Source: Symsagittifera roscoffensis
Taxonomy: Eukaryota; Xenacoelomorpha; Acoela; Convolutidae
Direction: 5' to 3'
Length of the DNA stretch: 64,000 bases
Assembly (NCBI RefSeq): GCF_963678635.1
Contig: NC_087069.1
Coordinates: 3,796,166 to 3,860,165, forward strand
Part shown: one piece after another, positions 22,701 to 36,000 of the stretch
Numbering within the stretch: the stretch's first letter is position 1
Layout: each line of letters opens with the position of its first letter
Made by a program: the position numbers and the translations under genes
Notes under the pieces: model-generated
What the model was told of the DNA's origin: nothing
The model's database searches: none
What the model saw: the letters and a program-made list of their open reading frames with translations, nothing else

Positions 22701-25100
22701 ACGACTCGATGTTAGGGCAGGGCGATCCAACTGAACACGGCGTCCGCCAGACTGCTTCGAGATTGACAATTTCGAGCGATGATAGCTCCACTTCTACAAA
22801 AGAAATTTTGTTGTTATTTCTCAACTGCACCATTTTAAAATAAACCCTGTATTTGCTATTTAGACTAATTTAGATGTTAGATGGTGATAAACTTGAAATT
22901 GCTGGGGAATAGACCAAGCAATGAACTATGATACAGGAGGTCTGTAACCTGCGAAAAAAATCACTACCTGCTTAAAGGGGCAGCTAATTATGTCAATTTA
23001 TTTATAGGTGTCCTCTAGTCCTTGGTCTTTTCCCTCAGAGATGTTTGGATGGTTAACTGTATTTTGATAGCGAGCTCATTTTTGGTCTAACTGGTCATTC
23101 TCCTCTTGCTCGGGGACGAGCCTCCCTCAGCGTTGACAATCAATCACAAGGTGGGAGCAGCGTTCGTTGAGGAGAACTCCTTCATCACTGCGTGTACGAT
23201 GAAGACGACCTGGGTTTCAATACCGTTACCCATAATACCAGCTATCAACAGGACACTCCTGGATCTAGCTTTTCAAGATCACCAGTACATATCGGCCAAG
23301 ACGGTAGGAAAACAGTGCGAAGATTTTTTCTGGGTACCTGGGCACTACTGACGCCTAAAAGAAAATACTCACCTGGCATGCAAGAGAACGCTGTTGCGAA
23401 TGCTGTTGCGAATCACTCGCAGATCCTGGATACCATATGCGCAGCGCTGATTGCATTCAAAATGGCTGTTCAAAACGGCGCCTACGTTCTGGATGACGCG
23501 TTGAGTGCACCTGCCCGTGGATATTTAAACTACCCCGTTTCTTGTGCGGACTCGAATTCGTTATAAGTCATCAGCTGAAGCCTGGGAATGGCCTCTTGCA
23601 TCTTGTACAAGAAGATTCTATCTAGCATATTGATCAGGACCTCTGGGGCGCCAAAGTTGCAGGTACAACTTTGGCGCCCCCAGAGGTCCTGATCAACATA
23701 TGAGATCGGATCTTCCCGAACAAGTTTCAAGAGTCCATTTCCAGGCTTTAGCTGATGACTTAGGGTTAGTGATTCGAGTTCGTACAATTGACAATCATTA
23801 CAGAAATGGGCATCATTGTGCTTATCACTATCGACCTTCATCATACAATGGGTCTACACGAAGTGTATCTAGCGATTTCCCTCCCTCAGCCTGCAGATAC
23901 AAATTTGCACGCACGCACAGTTTGTATCTGAGCGAAGCGACAATTGTGCAGAGGTTTCCGCTGGTCTCATTGCAGCTCACTGCTGTGGGAGCAGCCGTCT
24001 TAAGCTTTGCTTTCGACATTTGCGATGTCCCGTAGTAGCGAGTTTTCATGACTGGCTAGTCTTTTCTTTGACTTGCCGACGACTGTTTGATGTTGTGCCT
24101 TCAGGAGGTGATTGTTTGCCTAAAAAACCCACAGCCGCGTAGCTTGAAAACTACATGCCTGTTTACTTCACGAGACGATGACAACAGGCTATCCAACTTC
24201 AGCAGGGGAGCTAATGAAAGTGGCGAGCCATAAGCGGGCTGTCAGAGTTGCTTACTGCGACAGAGTTGTGACGGACGAATAGAGACGCCGGTTGCAGCTT
24301 TGGTACTGGTACCCGATCCAAGAAGCTGCCAGTACAATATGGTTGTAACCATTTTAGTTAAGAAATGTCCCTCCGAACCAACATTTTTTGCCACTGAATG
24401 AAGCGGAAAGGAACATTTTCGGTGCAATGATACCGGCAGTTCTACGCGAACAAGCACGTAGTGAGATGATCGTAGTACTCCGGCTCAATCTATATCAGTT
24501 ATTGGGAAGATCCGTCAACGAACCCTCCGCGGATGAATTTTTGCTGAAGCATACACCCTTCCATTGGCAGATGCCACTTGATAGACCCGTGCGCTATAGG
24601 GTCGTGATATGGTTCTGGTGACCAACCTAGTATCTTAGCCTGGGTCCATTGGCTATGTTTCTCCAAGAATAATCGATATGCATTTTTAGTACGCAGGAGG
24701 CGACGAGACGGTGATCCCGAGTATTCGCATTGCTGCAGACTAATGTTGCGAGCGTCCCAACGAGGACCGGCGCCACAATATGACCTTTCCCACGATAGAG
24801 GATCACAGAGGCCGAGCAGCTACACTCAGGGCCCATCGAATGGGGAGTCGTTTAAAAAACAGATCTACCAACCACCCAGAGTCCCCGTCGTTTGACAAGG
24901 TGAAAGCTTCACGAACTACTGGGGCGAGTGAGACCACAAGCATGCCTTTGATAGGTAGGGAAATCAATTTCGTCTGCGGGAAGTGGGGGCGGGGGTTGTT
25001 TCTATGCGAGGAACGAGAATCGGTATCACTGCCATTATAGATACTTGTCTTTGATGAGGGCGTGGTGAGCGAGGGGGGAGCCAGTTCGACCGGTCGCGAA
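22700..25100. other. GC-richer region of unassigned coding-like relics
   Basis: Base composition is more balanced than in the flanks and several 70-124-codon frames exist on both strands (for example + 23106-23351, + 23192-23566, + 24388-24621). No frame shows a recognisable motif and the frames overlap in conflicting registers. It probably derives from an old mobile element or gene. Function cannot be assigned. Confidence 0.35.
23548..23797. repeat. Long inverted repeat (about 115-bp arms)
   Basis: The inner arms GATCAGGACCTCTGGGGCGC and its reverse complement pair almost perfectly around a CAGGTA loop near 23661-23667. Pairing continues outward through AGTCATCAGCTGAAGCCTGG versus CCAGGCTTTAGCTGATGACT, to CGGACTCGAATTCG versus CGAGTTCG. 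The outer part has diverged and the inner 34 bp have not. A transcript would form a long double-stranded RNA. Confidence 0.85.
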
Positions 25101-25240
25101 ATGAAAGCTTAGTATAAATTGTTTTTAATCTTCTGTGTTTTGGTTGCCAATCATATTAGCGTGTGACCCCACCTCGAAAATAACAATTATTCACTCTTTT
25201 TCGACATGCCTATCAGCTCGAGAGGTTGGCTCACACCGCG

Positions 25241-25489
25241 ATGGGTAAATTGGTCGGCGATTGTGTCACCAAGTCAATCTATCCTGATCTATATAACATA
25301 GAAATAAATAAGTTTTTAATTAGTTGAGACCGATTGATAAGTCTGCGATTCATTTGCTTACGTTAGGGAATAGAGTAAGCTGTAGAAAGCTGCATGGAGT
25401 AGCATGCCTTGGGTTTATTAGGTTATCAGGGTTCGAAAAGTACGCTTAAGGAAATTACTTAGCAGCCAGGTTAATAAATTGGTTGGAGA
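25241..25489 (+). repeat. 249-bp tandem duplication, copy 1
   Basis: From GGGTAAATTGGTCGGCGATT to the AAATTGGTTGGAGAT just before the second copy. Only a few substitutions separate the copies. Confidence 0.88.
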
Positions 25490-25724
25490 TTGGGTAAATT
25501 GGTTGGCGATTGTTTCACCAAGTCAATCTATCCTGATCTATATAACATAGAAATAAATAAGTTTTTAATTAGTTGAGACCGATTGATAAGTCTGCGATTC
25601 ATTTGCTTACGTTAGGGAATAGAGTAGGCTGTAGAAAGCTGCATGGAGTTGCATGCCTTGGGTTTATTAGGTTATCAGGGTTCGAAAAGTACGCTTAAGG
25701 AAATTACTTAGCAGCCAGGTTAAT
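25490..25724 (+). repeat. 249-bp tandem duplication, copy 2
   Basis: Second copy, ending at GCAGCCAGGTTAATA. Non-coding. Confidence 0.88.
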
Positions 25725-25929
25725 ATAGATCGAAGCTTATGAAGGCTTGTGGAAAAAAAGCGGGTCAAAGATTTTTATTTCCGAATTTTGATGTGTAATT
25801 AAAAATCCAGTAGTGGCTGACCTCAAACTAGATGGAGATTTGGTCAAAATATAGAAATTTTTCGGCATTGAATTATAATTGAGTTTTAATTTTAGTCAGC
25901 TGGACATTTTAGTAATTAGTGATGAGTGG

Positions 25930-26290
25930 GAAACTCTGAGAAAAACACCCTTTTAGGCCGAAATGAGGCAATATACGCAAAATTATGAGCGAGGGCGTAT
26001 CGATTTATGACAGTTATGTATACTAGACCCTAGTCCCTTGTAAAGACCCCTAGTTAACTTCCCACCTCCGATGGCCCTTTCCGGTGTTAATAGCTCCGAA
26101 AAGTGATAATGTACTGTTAAAAGGGACCCCCATGAGACCGTAAACCTGTCCGAGTAAAATTGACCGCCGGTTGACCTTCAGGCGTTCTGACTGCAAATTG
26201 CATGGAAACCCCAGAATAAATAGGATGGCAACCTATCCTTACGCAATAACTACTGGGAATGGAATGTGATCATTTAGTGGCATCATGAAA
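25930..26290 (+). repeat. Diverged third copy of the GC-richer module
   Basis: Shares GCAAAATTA(t)GA(g)CGAGGGCGTATCG, CAGTTATGT, TTCCGGTGT, TGTCCGAG and AATAACTACTGGGAATGGA with 17.3 and 22.3 kb, in the same order. Confidence 0.65.
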
Positions 26291-26811
26291 GGATGAATAG
26301 CACCTGTAGGGGGTACTTAAGAGGTTTTGGGGTCTGAAAGAATAACTTTATTTTCGTCTATAGTATTGGAGTAGTAGAAGGACTTAAGTTGGGCATGGTA
26401 AACATCGGTTTCAACGTAAATTGGCGCTATCAAAATTATCACGACCAGAACATAGAAAATTTGTCGCAGAATGGTTAGCTTATATATACAAAAGGAATTG
26501 CATTTATGAAACCCATACCATGCGAAGGGACTGGATATTCAATAAGCTTCCAGGAGGTAGTTTTGGACCCGAAAACCCCTAGGGAGGGATTGGTATGCCC
26601 TTAGGAGCTAGAACGCTGTGATTGAAATAGGATTTTTGGCCAGGAATATGTATTTCGCAGGCCCAAGGAAACGGAATTTCTTACGGGATAATTACAATTA
26701 ATACCTTGAAAGGCTCACTGAGTTAACATAGCATGGTTTGGAGGTTGAGTTCAAATCGAGGACTAGAGTTCACGGATATCGGGAACTAGTTCATTACTAT
26801 CATATGAAATT

Positions 26812-27150
26812 TTGTTGGCGGCTGTCCGTTTCCTTCCGCTGCGCCTCGATGAAGTTTCAGCTTGCGAGCTCACTGACTCTGGACTAGAATGCGATACGAG
26901 CAATTGTTTCCGGGTGCGTTTCTTCTGGCCGCCTTCGGTGTCACCACGGTTTCCGGCGCCAAAGGCACTTCTTGTCCGAATATCGTTTCCATCGTTGATA
27001 GGTGTTTATTTCCCGTCGTGCTTCTTTTTTGACCGTCTTGCTTGCTGGCTTTACGGGAACGCCTGCCGCTGTTTTGATTGCGATCACTCCCGCTTTTCCA
27101 GCCTCGCTGGCCTTTTCCGTCGAGGTTACCGTCGATTTGAAATGCGAGAG
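26812..27150 (-). CDS. Lys/Ala-rich ORF fragment, unassigned
   Basis: This stretch is markedly GC-richer than its neighbours. On the minus strand about 70 codons read as a basic, alanine-rich sequence (STEKASEAGKAGVIAIKTAA, then KPASKTVKKEARREI), ending at a stop. An adjacent frame continues with VPLAPETVVTPKAARRNAPG, so a frameshift is likely. The composition recalls linker-histone tails or a gag basic region, but no family is supported. The plus-strand ORF here (26812-27162) is Cys/Phe-rich and less protein-like. Confidence 0.3.
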
Positions 27151-30100
27151 GCCATTAATTAGTTTATTCGAAGACCCATAAATATCGATAGTTGATAATT
27201 ATATTGTGTTCATCCTATAGGCCCTGAATGTTTGGATGATTATATGTTGACTTTAATTACGTCAAACATCTTGCGAGTTGAATCTAAAGTGGAATAAAAA
27301 CAGAAAGAGGGCGCAGACGGGTTAATAAAACGTATGCCTACTAAAAATGGTTTCAAAATTAATATCGGTCTTCCAATTGACGGTCCTAACCCAAGCCAGA
27401 AAAATACATCTGAACAGAATCCCTTAGTTCAGACGGCAAAGTTAACAGGAAAAACAGTATTTTTTTTCTTTGTTTCTCTTCATAAATAAACTATTTTTTT
27501 TGCAAATGTTTCATGCATGCAAAAGATTTGTATTGGGAAATGAACCTCCTATTTTTATCTAGTCTGTTATGTTAAAACGTTGTTTTATTGTCCCGAACTT
27601 GATATAATGTTAACATTTGGTAATTTTCAAAGTATATTTTTTTTCGATAAAGCAGCTACTGGTTGTGTTGTTCTCATAATATATTTTAGTAACTATCATT
27701 GAGTTCTAGTGATAGCGAGCGCTGAAGATTAGTATCATTTACAATTTAAGGTTAGAATAAAATTTTATCAATAACTGCGTTTTCTACCATAGTTGCGTGA
27801 GTATTCATTGTTTGATCTTACTCTGGAAGGAGTTCGGATGAACGAGATGAATTCCGTTTGTTTAGGTCGTGTGGTTTTCTTGCTATATATATATGCTCGG
27901 GATGTTTTTTATTTCGACCAATTTTCAAAAAAAAATCGTTTTCCAGGGTGATCGATCCCTGTATCTGCGTGGGCCTACGAGCTCGTACACCAAAAAAGTA
28001 ACCTTTTTTGTTACTTTTCGATTGTGAAAGTTAAAAACGTGATAATTTATATTTCGAAAGTGCGTTTTAATTTTCAGATTTGCTAGCGGAATAAAGTATC
28101 TACCTATTGATACAATTACTAAAATTAACTTTTTTTCTTATAGTTTAAGTTTCTTGAAATTCATAGAACTTTAAGACCATATCTTTTTCTACTTCGAAAG
28201 TTGGAGTTAATTTTTTCTCGTTTCTTGCGTTCATTGAATCTTTTCCAACTACCTGCCTTTTTCCTCGTCAACAAGACAGCTGAAACCGCTCTCACTTGAC
28301 AACTGCGAGTATCGGTTTCGGTATCTAATATTTTCCTGAGAGTGGATTTTCAAAAAAAAGGAAGTTTCGTTGAGAATTTGGTTCCGACATAATGATTATT
28401 TGCGTTTTCTCAAAACAGATGTAGAAGCGTGGTTATAGCTGAATTGTTTGTTTTTGTTCGCTTCAGTCACTCATTTTGCCTGTGCATTTTCTGAGTGTAA
28501 TTTTAAATGTCAATGAACGCAGTGAAGACGCTTTTATAGAATCATTTTTTTCTCAGGATTATTTTTCACACCGAATTTATTTTTTCACTTGGAATTTTGC
28601 ACATCAATTTTTTTTTCTCACCAAAATTGAAATGGCGGGAAAAACGGAATTTTTAGGCTCAAAAGTGGATTTGATTTTTAGATTTCCCAGCGGAATAATT
28701 TTAATCGTAATGAACAAGTTTGCTCTAATTGTGTATTTTGGTTTAATAGTTGTTGATCATGAAATAATCTGAAAATTATTCACTTGCTTTTTTTCACTGA
28801 AAACACTTCTGTATTTTTTTAAATTCAGTTCAAATTAAGGTTACATGCTTCTGGGCTCTGTTAAATTTCGTTTATGTAAAGCAAAACCAGCGGTGAAATT
28901 TAGAAATGCCGACCGAGAATACTTCGAATTTTCGGATACAGTTTAAAAAACAAACCAACGAAAATATGATTGAAAACTTTTGAACATTTCAAATATTTTT
29001 TCGGTGAAATGGAAAAGTCAATTATAAAATCATAAAGATATCGTGACAATCAAAAATTCTTTCATTTTTTCACGTTTTGAGTTTCTCTCCGTTGAATAAC
29101 TTCGAGAGACTCAATAGATTATAAGGTTAGTAATTTCAAGTACCATTTAAAGTCATTAATGTTTAGCTGAAAGTTAACAGCAATAATTACATGTTACTTT
29201 AAACCGGCATGGTTTGAAATATACTGGAGAAAAAAGTAATGAAACTAGTTAAATGAAAAAAATTATATAAAGCAAAATCAGTTTTTTTAGGAAGGTAGTA
29301 GCTCTTAATTTGGCTTTGATTGAGGCAATTGTTTATCCCAAATATAAAAAGGTATCCTGGTACAAAACGATGAAATGAAACCCAAAGCATTTCTGAAAAA
29401 CTACCTTTTTGACATTCTGATTTGGAGCTGTAAGTTTCACTTTAAAATTTTTTTCTTATACTGTGCGTTAGAACTCACTTAGGACTAAAATTACCAAAAT
29501 CCAAATGAAAAATTTACTTTATAACTGGTAGAATTTGGTTCAAAAACTCCACGTTTCTGATATCTGAATCAGGTTTGAAATTAATTAATTTTTTTTGCTA
29601 ACGATATGTGATCAAACTGTTTCAGTTCAGTTATAGTCAAATTCGTTGTTCTCACACACATATTGAAAACACCTCATGTTTATAGGCTTTCTTTGGGGAA
29701 ATTCGAAAAATCTTGCAAACCGTTTGGTTCCGTTACTTTGTTTCTCCAGTGTAATTACAATTCTGGAACTTGAAACCTTTTGATTTTTCACTATTTTCAA
29801 TCTGATTTTTTTAAAATATTTATTTGATTAACATGAACGTTTTCTCCAAAAGTTTCTCACTCTCCCTTAAAGTATTTTGATAGAACTTTTGTGTATCGAG
29901 AAATCGAGATTTTATTTGATATTGATAAGATTGTTTACAGAACCATTGGTGACAAATTTTGACGCTAGCCTTGAACAATGACTTTCTAAACAGAATCTCA
30001 AAACAGAGCCAACAGAAGATCGATTGTGTCATTGAGCTCAAGAGAACCGAAATGAAATATTGTTTTTTTTTAATTAACCTTGCGATAAGCAAGGGTATTG

Positions 30101-31155
30101 CAATCGGGTACTTTTTCCGTAAAGCACTTTGTCTGCTTCTACGGGATCTTTCATCTGATATCCTCGATTTCTTGAAAATTTAAAAGTACTATCATCTAGG
30201 TAGTAATTAGTTCAAGCCCGTTTCAGGTTATAATTATCTTTTCAAAGAAAATTTCTCTATTTTTTTCGGCTTCCTGGTTGTCGTCCTAGTTTCTGTTGGT
30301 TCATTTTCCGTTTTTTTTTACCGCAATTTTTATCTGGTAGGGTTTTATTGGTTTAATTTTTATATCTTGGGTTTTGAACAGGTCTTACAAACTTCACAAA
30401 TTTGTAATTTTACCAAATCTGATTTTGAGTTTTTGGTTTCAGATTTTTTTATATTGACTTCGTCAACTTATTTTGCGTAATTTCGTGGGCCAATTATATC
30501 CGTTTGGGAATATGTATTTCAGTTAGGAGTGTTCGTATTAACTTTTAAACTTAATAAAAAATTTTTGGACAACAGTTTTGTTTTCGGCTGAACAGGTTTC
30601 GACCCAAACTTTGTCGTCTTTGTTGCCGCTCGGTAAAGGATTTCCATTTTTAGGTGCTGTTTATGAACTTTATCTGATACAAATATGGAGTTTTTGTACC
30701 AGTAATTTTTTCAACTTAAAGTTATTTTTTTCCAACATAATTTTTCAGAAATTTTTTTGACCAATGTTTTCTTTTTTCATTCATTATTTTGTAGCGCTTT
30801 GTGCTTTTTATGCTTGGCAAGTGTTGCGAAGCTCCGCTTCGCCTCTGTGTTTTAATTTGTGAAATTTTAACTTGCTACAAAATTATCACGCTAAACTTTT
30901 TTTAATATTCAGTCTTCAATTTTTTTTTTCATAAACTAACCCATATAGAGAAAACAGTCTATACTCATTTATGTTTGTCCCACTGGAAATTTTAAAAAAT
31001 TAAAGACCATTTTGAACTTACTGAGCAATCGCCCTCCCTTTTGTATCTGCTAAAGACTTGCCAATCTCTTAATAAAAAGGTAAGTTAGCTCTGGAGCGTT
31101 CTATGTAAAATTCGAAGTTTGCTGCAATCTGATTGGTCGAAACTTCGACAGCTTA

Positions 31156-31210
31156 ATCTACTTAACAATTGCCTCCCCCCTTTCTAGAAGGGGGCAATTG
31201 TTAAGTAGAT
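31156..31210. repeat. 55-bp hairpin
   Basis: ATCTACTTAACAATTGCC and its exact reverse complement flank a C-rich/G-rich centre around TCTAGA. Perfect 18-bp outer arms, with further pairing inside. Confidence 0.8.
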
Positions 31211-31903
31211 CCACCCTTTTGTAACTTTTTTTCGCCTTTTCCTTTTTTATGATTGAAGAGGGAAATTTGTCTTCCCTTAAGCGAAGTAAAATTATTTGAA
31301 GATAAAGAGAAATCAAGCTGCCAAATGTTGCATCGGAAATGACTTTCTTCGAATAATAACGAATAAGGAATTATTCATCAATGATTAATTGCATTTCTAA
31401 AAAAGAATTAACTGTTAGGTTGCGTGCATTCATTTGCCTTCTAACGGAATAAGTCGTCAATTGACGCTTTAAAAATATTAAAGTAATAGTATCCAATATC
31501 CTAGATAACAAGCATACCTTAGCTATTTTTTTGACCTTGCAAAATCATTCAAATCTGTTTCATATCGAATATTTTGAACAAATTCAGACATATTTAGACA
31601 GTTTTTGTACTGAAGCTCGTGAAATACCTGCTAACTTTCTTTCAGATCGAAAATACTTACTGCCTAAGAAATGATGATAAAATCTGATTTTAGACTACAA
31701 GAAATCATGGTGTACCACAATGCGCAGTCTGATTGATTTCAGATAGTGTTCAAAAAAATTTAATTGGATAATCATTCCGTTAATTGGATAATCATATTCT
31801 AATTGCTGATGATAACTTAATTAGCTCTTTTCGAACCCAAAATAAACAAAAGACTTCTTTCAGTAAATAATTTAGTTACAGTTAAAAAATTTTTATTCGA
31901 AAG

Positions 31904-31932
31904 AAAAGATAAAACGTGGTGTTTTATCTTTT
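31904..31932. repeat. 29-bp perfect hairpin
   Basis: AAAAGATAAAAC, loop GTGGT, GTTTTATCTTTT. There is no T run placed like a bacterial terminator and the context is eukaryotic. Confidence 0.7.
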
Positions 31933-32756
31933 GACGAGCATTATAATGGATTGAAAGTTTTGTTTCGCAAACGATTTAATTGAGTGTCTATGAATAATGA
32001 TTTTGCGACATTCATTCAATATATATCTTGCAATTTGTCATTAATGGCGTGCTTTTTATGTTGAGCTTTTGTTAGCTGAATTGTTTTCAGCAGATGAGAA
32101 TGAAATAGAATGATCGTTTGAATTGATGAAGCAATCGGGGAGTACAAGTTTGCTTCCTGAGAAAAAATTATGTTCGATGTGATCTAACCTTAGCGTGCTG
32201 AAAGTTTTTAATCTGCTAACTGAAAAATAGGCATTCGTCTGATGAAATTTACAAAAATCAATGCAAAAACAATAAACAATAGATCAAAAAAGAGTACTTG
32301 ACGAGAATACAAAATGCTTTCAGGTTAAATTCACTCTTGCCTGTGTAGGTTGCCATTGCTAATCGAAACTAATTAGCAAAGTTACAGCTCTTGCTCGCAC
32401 ACTAACAATTTCATAGCTTAATATTGAAAACCCTACCTAGGGGGATTTCTATCTCTTCATTCTCAAAAGCGGGTTTGGGGGGTTCTTGGAATGGAAGGGA
32501 GGAGGGGAGGTTACCTTACGGAGTCGACCAACTAGTCAACTAAGTGGCCCCTCGCGCCTTCATTTTTAGCCTTCATCGAAGAGTTTGCTCAAAGAAAAGA
32601 CAAATAACCTCCGGAATTTTAGTTCTAATAATATCGTTTTTTTTTAATGATGCAGAGCTCATTTGTGTTTTGAGTTTACCGTTTGATTGTTAGTTTTTTC
32701 CAAAAATGGATGAAAAGAATTGAAGTTTCGAAGGGTGTTTCATAAAACATCGAATG

Positions 32757-32978
32757 TCAGGGTTCAATCTTTGCCGGTTTAATCAGCAAATCACCTGACC
32801 GCGGAAAGTAAACAAAGCCAAGAGGTGTCACCGTGTTAAGCATGGGATCATCTTCAGATGCAATCAATTTGTTTGTTTTTGAAGCCAGTTTTCCGTATTT
32901 GTTCAAACAAGCCAGACAAACTTTACCAAATTCCAAACTCTGAACATTGGCGGGATTAATAATCACCTGGTCATTCGA
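32757..32978 (-). CDS. Unassigned ORF fragment upstream of the secreted-protein gene
   Basis: About 73 codons with protein-like composition (SLEFGKVCLACLNKYGKLAS, then GFVYFPRSGDLLIKPAKIEP and a stop). A TTAG acceptor-like site lies just before the open stretch. It could be a terminal exon of a minus-strand gene or a transposon relic. No family recognised. Confidence 0.28.
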   Translation of the reverse strand, partial: SNDQVIINPANVQSLEFGKVCLACLNKYGKLASKTNKLIASEDDPMLNTVTPLGFVYFPRSGDLLIKPAKIEP

Positions 32979-33072
32979 TTTGCGAAAGTTGTTCTAACAA
33001 CTTTTAGTTTTCTCAATTCTCAATAGCTCATCTTCAATCAATAGATATTGTGAAATTGTGCCGATTTTGAAT

Positions 33073-36000
33073 ATGCGCGGAAGGTGCCACGTTCTTTTTC
33101 TCTTCCTGATTGTTTTCCCTGCTAGTGTAGAGGTCACGTGGGAAGAGACGATGCCTGCACTCCATTGGGAGTCACTGAAGTTCGCGTTGCCTTCCAACCA
33201 CGACCCAGTTTCAGAGTCATGTCTCAATCTGAAGTGAGTTTCTCATTGGTAAACAGACAATTCCCCCCCCCCCCCCCCAATCTTGTAGTGTTTTGAAAGC
33301 TCAAAAATCGAATTGGTCCTCGCTAGTTCAAAAATTTTTAAATGACGAGAAAAGTTTGAAATGACGCCTTAACATAAGATTTAGAGTGACGAGAAAGCAG
33401 GTCGTACCAAATAACTTTTCTGCCTGGTTGTTTAAAGTTTTGTGACTCCTATTATTCTTATGTTCATACTCTTGTTCAGTTTTGATATTTGATGAACTAT
33501 AACATTCTACAAAAGAATCGAAAAAAGAAAATCCCTAGCCTAATTTTTTGAAAATAATCTTCCAAATTTTAAGCATAAATCCAAGAAGTTAGTTCCAGTA
33601 TAGTTGAAACATTTTTGATTTTTTGAACCTTATTCAAAACTTTTGAATAAGGTTTCTGATGAATTCTTCTTACACGGGGTGCGAAGACAAAAAGTGAGCC
33701 CAATAATTCTATTTCAGAAAAAACTACTGTCTTCTGAATTACCAGTTCGAGGTTAGCCAGGGGGACCATGAGGCCATGCCTGCGGACGAGTGGGCATTCC
33801 AAGTCATAGTCAGGCCACAGTTCCAGGATATCAACTGGCTCTCACACAGTCGAAGCGACAAGGGTCAGTAGCTTTTTTTTTGATATTTAGTATCCGCTCT
33901 GTATAATTACACGAGCGCAGGGTAGTATGGATAGTAAGATGAAGTTTTTTCTAACCTAAATGGCCATTTAAAGTGCTACTTTTGGAGGCATATTTGAAAT
34001 AATTGGATGAATTAGCAGTATAATACAGTGCTGATTTAAATTAACCGGACAAAACGAGCTAAACTTAAAATTTAAAACGCGTTTTTCTCTAGGGTTGAGT
34101 TTAGGTGAAAATTTATGAAGACAAAACTTGCTTAAATTTTTAGCACAATTATTGTGGTGTAATTTCTTTTGCGAAATTCGGGCCTAAAATTTTACCCCTA
34201 AAATGGGTCATTTTGGCTTTTCTTAGTTAAACAAAAATTACGCCAAAAAATACCCAGTCGAGCACAGACATAATTGTTAAGATTCAGAGTTAGAGCAAGT
34301 AGGACTAGGGGATAGAGGTTTGAGAGTTATCTGAGGTTTCAACTGAGGAGAGAGAAGAGATACTGATTGTTGAAGAATGAATTGAGATTGTGTTTATAAA
34401 ATGACACGACAAACTGAGCATCAAATAGTACCAGTTAATTAATTACCAGTTAATTAATTAGTTTATCAAATACCAGCAGACCAGTTGACCTTGTCTGAGT
34501 GCATTGAGTTTTATACCAGTTGACCTTTAATTAGGTTTCTATTGCTCAAGTCTGACCTTGAGTTTGGTCTGGTATTTCACTAGTCTGGCATTGAGCTCGT
34601 CTGTCCTCAACACCCCCACTCAGGCTGAATTGGCTTTGTCCAATGTCAGGCTGCAACCCATCAGCGTTCGACGATGTTGATCCACCTTTGCCTTGCTCAG
34701 GGATTTCGTCAACAAGTCAGCCTCCATGTTTTCGGTTGGACAGTACTCGAGCGCAAATGTTCCATCCTCGACCCGCTCTCGGACAAAGTGATACTTGACA
34801 TCAATGTGCTTTGTACGCTTCTGCATTACGGGATTTTTGCACATCTTGATGCAGCTCTGGTTGTCCTCGTTGATCACAGTTGGACCATCACACGTCATAT
34901 CCATCTCATTGAGTAGGGATCGTAAGTAGAGGCCTTCCTGAACAGCCGCTGCCATTGCTTGATACTCAGCTTCGCTGGTAGATATTGCTGCAGTAGGTTG
35001 CTTCTTGGTACTCCAGCTGATTGCTGCTCCTGACCGCTGCACATGAAAACTGTAGCCTGTTGTTGACCTTCTGTCATCAACGTCACCAGCCCAGTCAGCA
35101 TCTGCTGAACCATAAAGGTTGAACCCATCAGGATCTTTGATGTAGCACAGCTCCAGATCTTTGGTTCCTTTCAGGTATCGCAGTACTCTCTTAGCAGCCA
35201 CCCAGTGTGTTCTCCCAGGATTCTCCAGAAACCGTGAAAGTTGAGTCACAGTAGCTAGGATGTCTGGCCTCGTTTGCTTGGCTATGTACAATAACGAGCC
35301 CACTATGCCTCTGTAGTCCTCACGCTGCATTGCCACTGCTTCTTCTGAGCCCGCTCCAGGGCAGTCCTTCTTCGTCAACTGAGTGCTGATATCAGCTGGT
35401 GTCCCTACTGGTTTGCAGTCAGCCAACCCAAAGCGCTCCAAGCAGTCTTCAATGTATCGAGACTGATTCACAGTGACAGAACCAGGTGCCCGTTTGACCT
35501 GCATTTTCAAAAACCAGGCTAATGGACCGCGATCATCCATCTTGAATCGGTCAGTGAATCGGTCCCTCACCCTGTCAACTTCTGCTTGCAGTTTGCAGCC
35601 AATGATCATATCATCCACCCATACTAGAACATAGATCATAGCATCATCCATTCCCCTCATCGTGAACAAACAGAAGTCATTGGTGCTTCGAGTGAAACCA
35701 GTCTCCAGAAGAAACGTGCTCAGCGTCTGGTACCAGTCCCTTCCTGCCTGCTTCAGCCCATAGATACTGCGTTGTAGCAAACACACTTGGTTGTCCCCGC
35801 TGCTGAACCCCTCGGGCTGTTCCATATACACAGTTTCTGTTAACGGCGAGTTGAGGAAGGCTGACTTCACGTCCATCTGATGAAGTACAAGATCATCTTG
35901 CGCTCCCAAAGCCAGTAGTATTCTCTTTGTTTCTGGTTTACAGGTTGGCGCAAAGGTCTCATTGAAGTCCAGTCCTTCCACATGCATAAAACCCTTCACC

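Larger units (their letters stand above)
27160..32750. other. AT-rich spacer with old dispersed repeats
   Basis: No gene supported. Pieces of a dispersed family occur at about 28025-28110, 28490-28540 and 28655-28720 (TTCGAAAGTG, AGCGGAATAA, AATGAACGCAGTGAAGAC). They recur at 42340-42600 inside intron 3 of the downstream gene. Other ORFs are under 100 codons and of low complexity. Confidence 0.5.

Noticed and set aside
23106-24621. ORFs of 70-124 codons in the GC-richer region
   Set aside because: They overlap in conflicting frames, lack motifs and cannot be joined into one protein. Kept only as unassigned relics.
31904-31932. Hairpin considered as a rho-independent terminator
   Set aside because: The context is eukaryotic and no gene ends here.
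32994-33227. Minus-strand 77-codon ORF
   Set aside because: It is antisense to exon 1 of the secreted-protein gene, whose signal peptide and phase-matched splice joins are stronger evidence.
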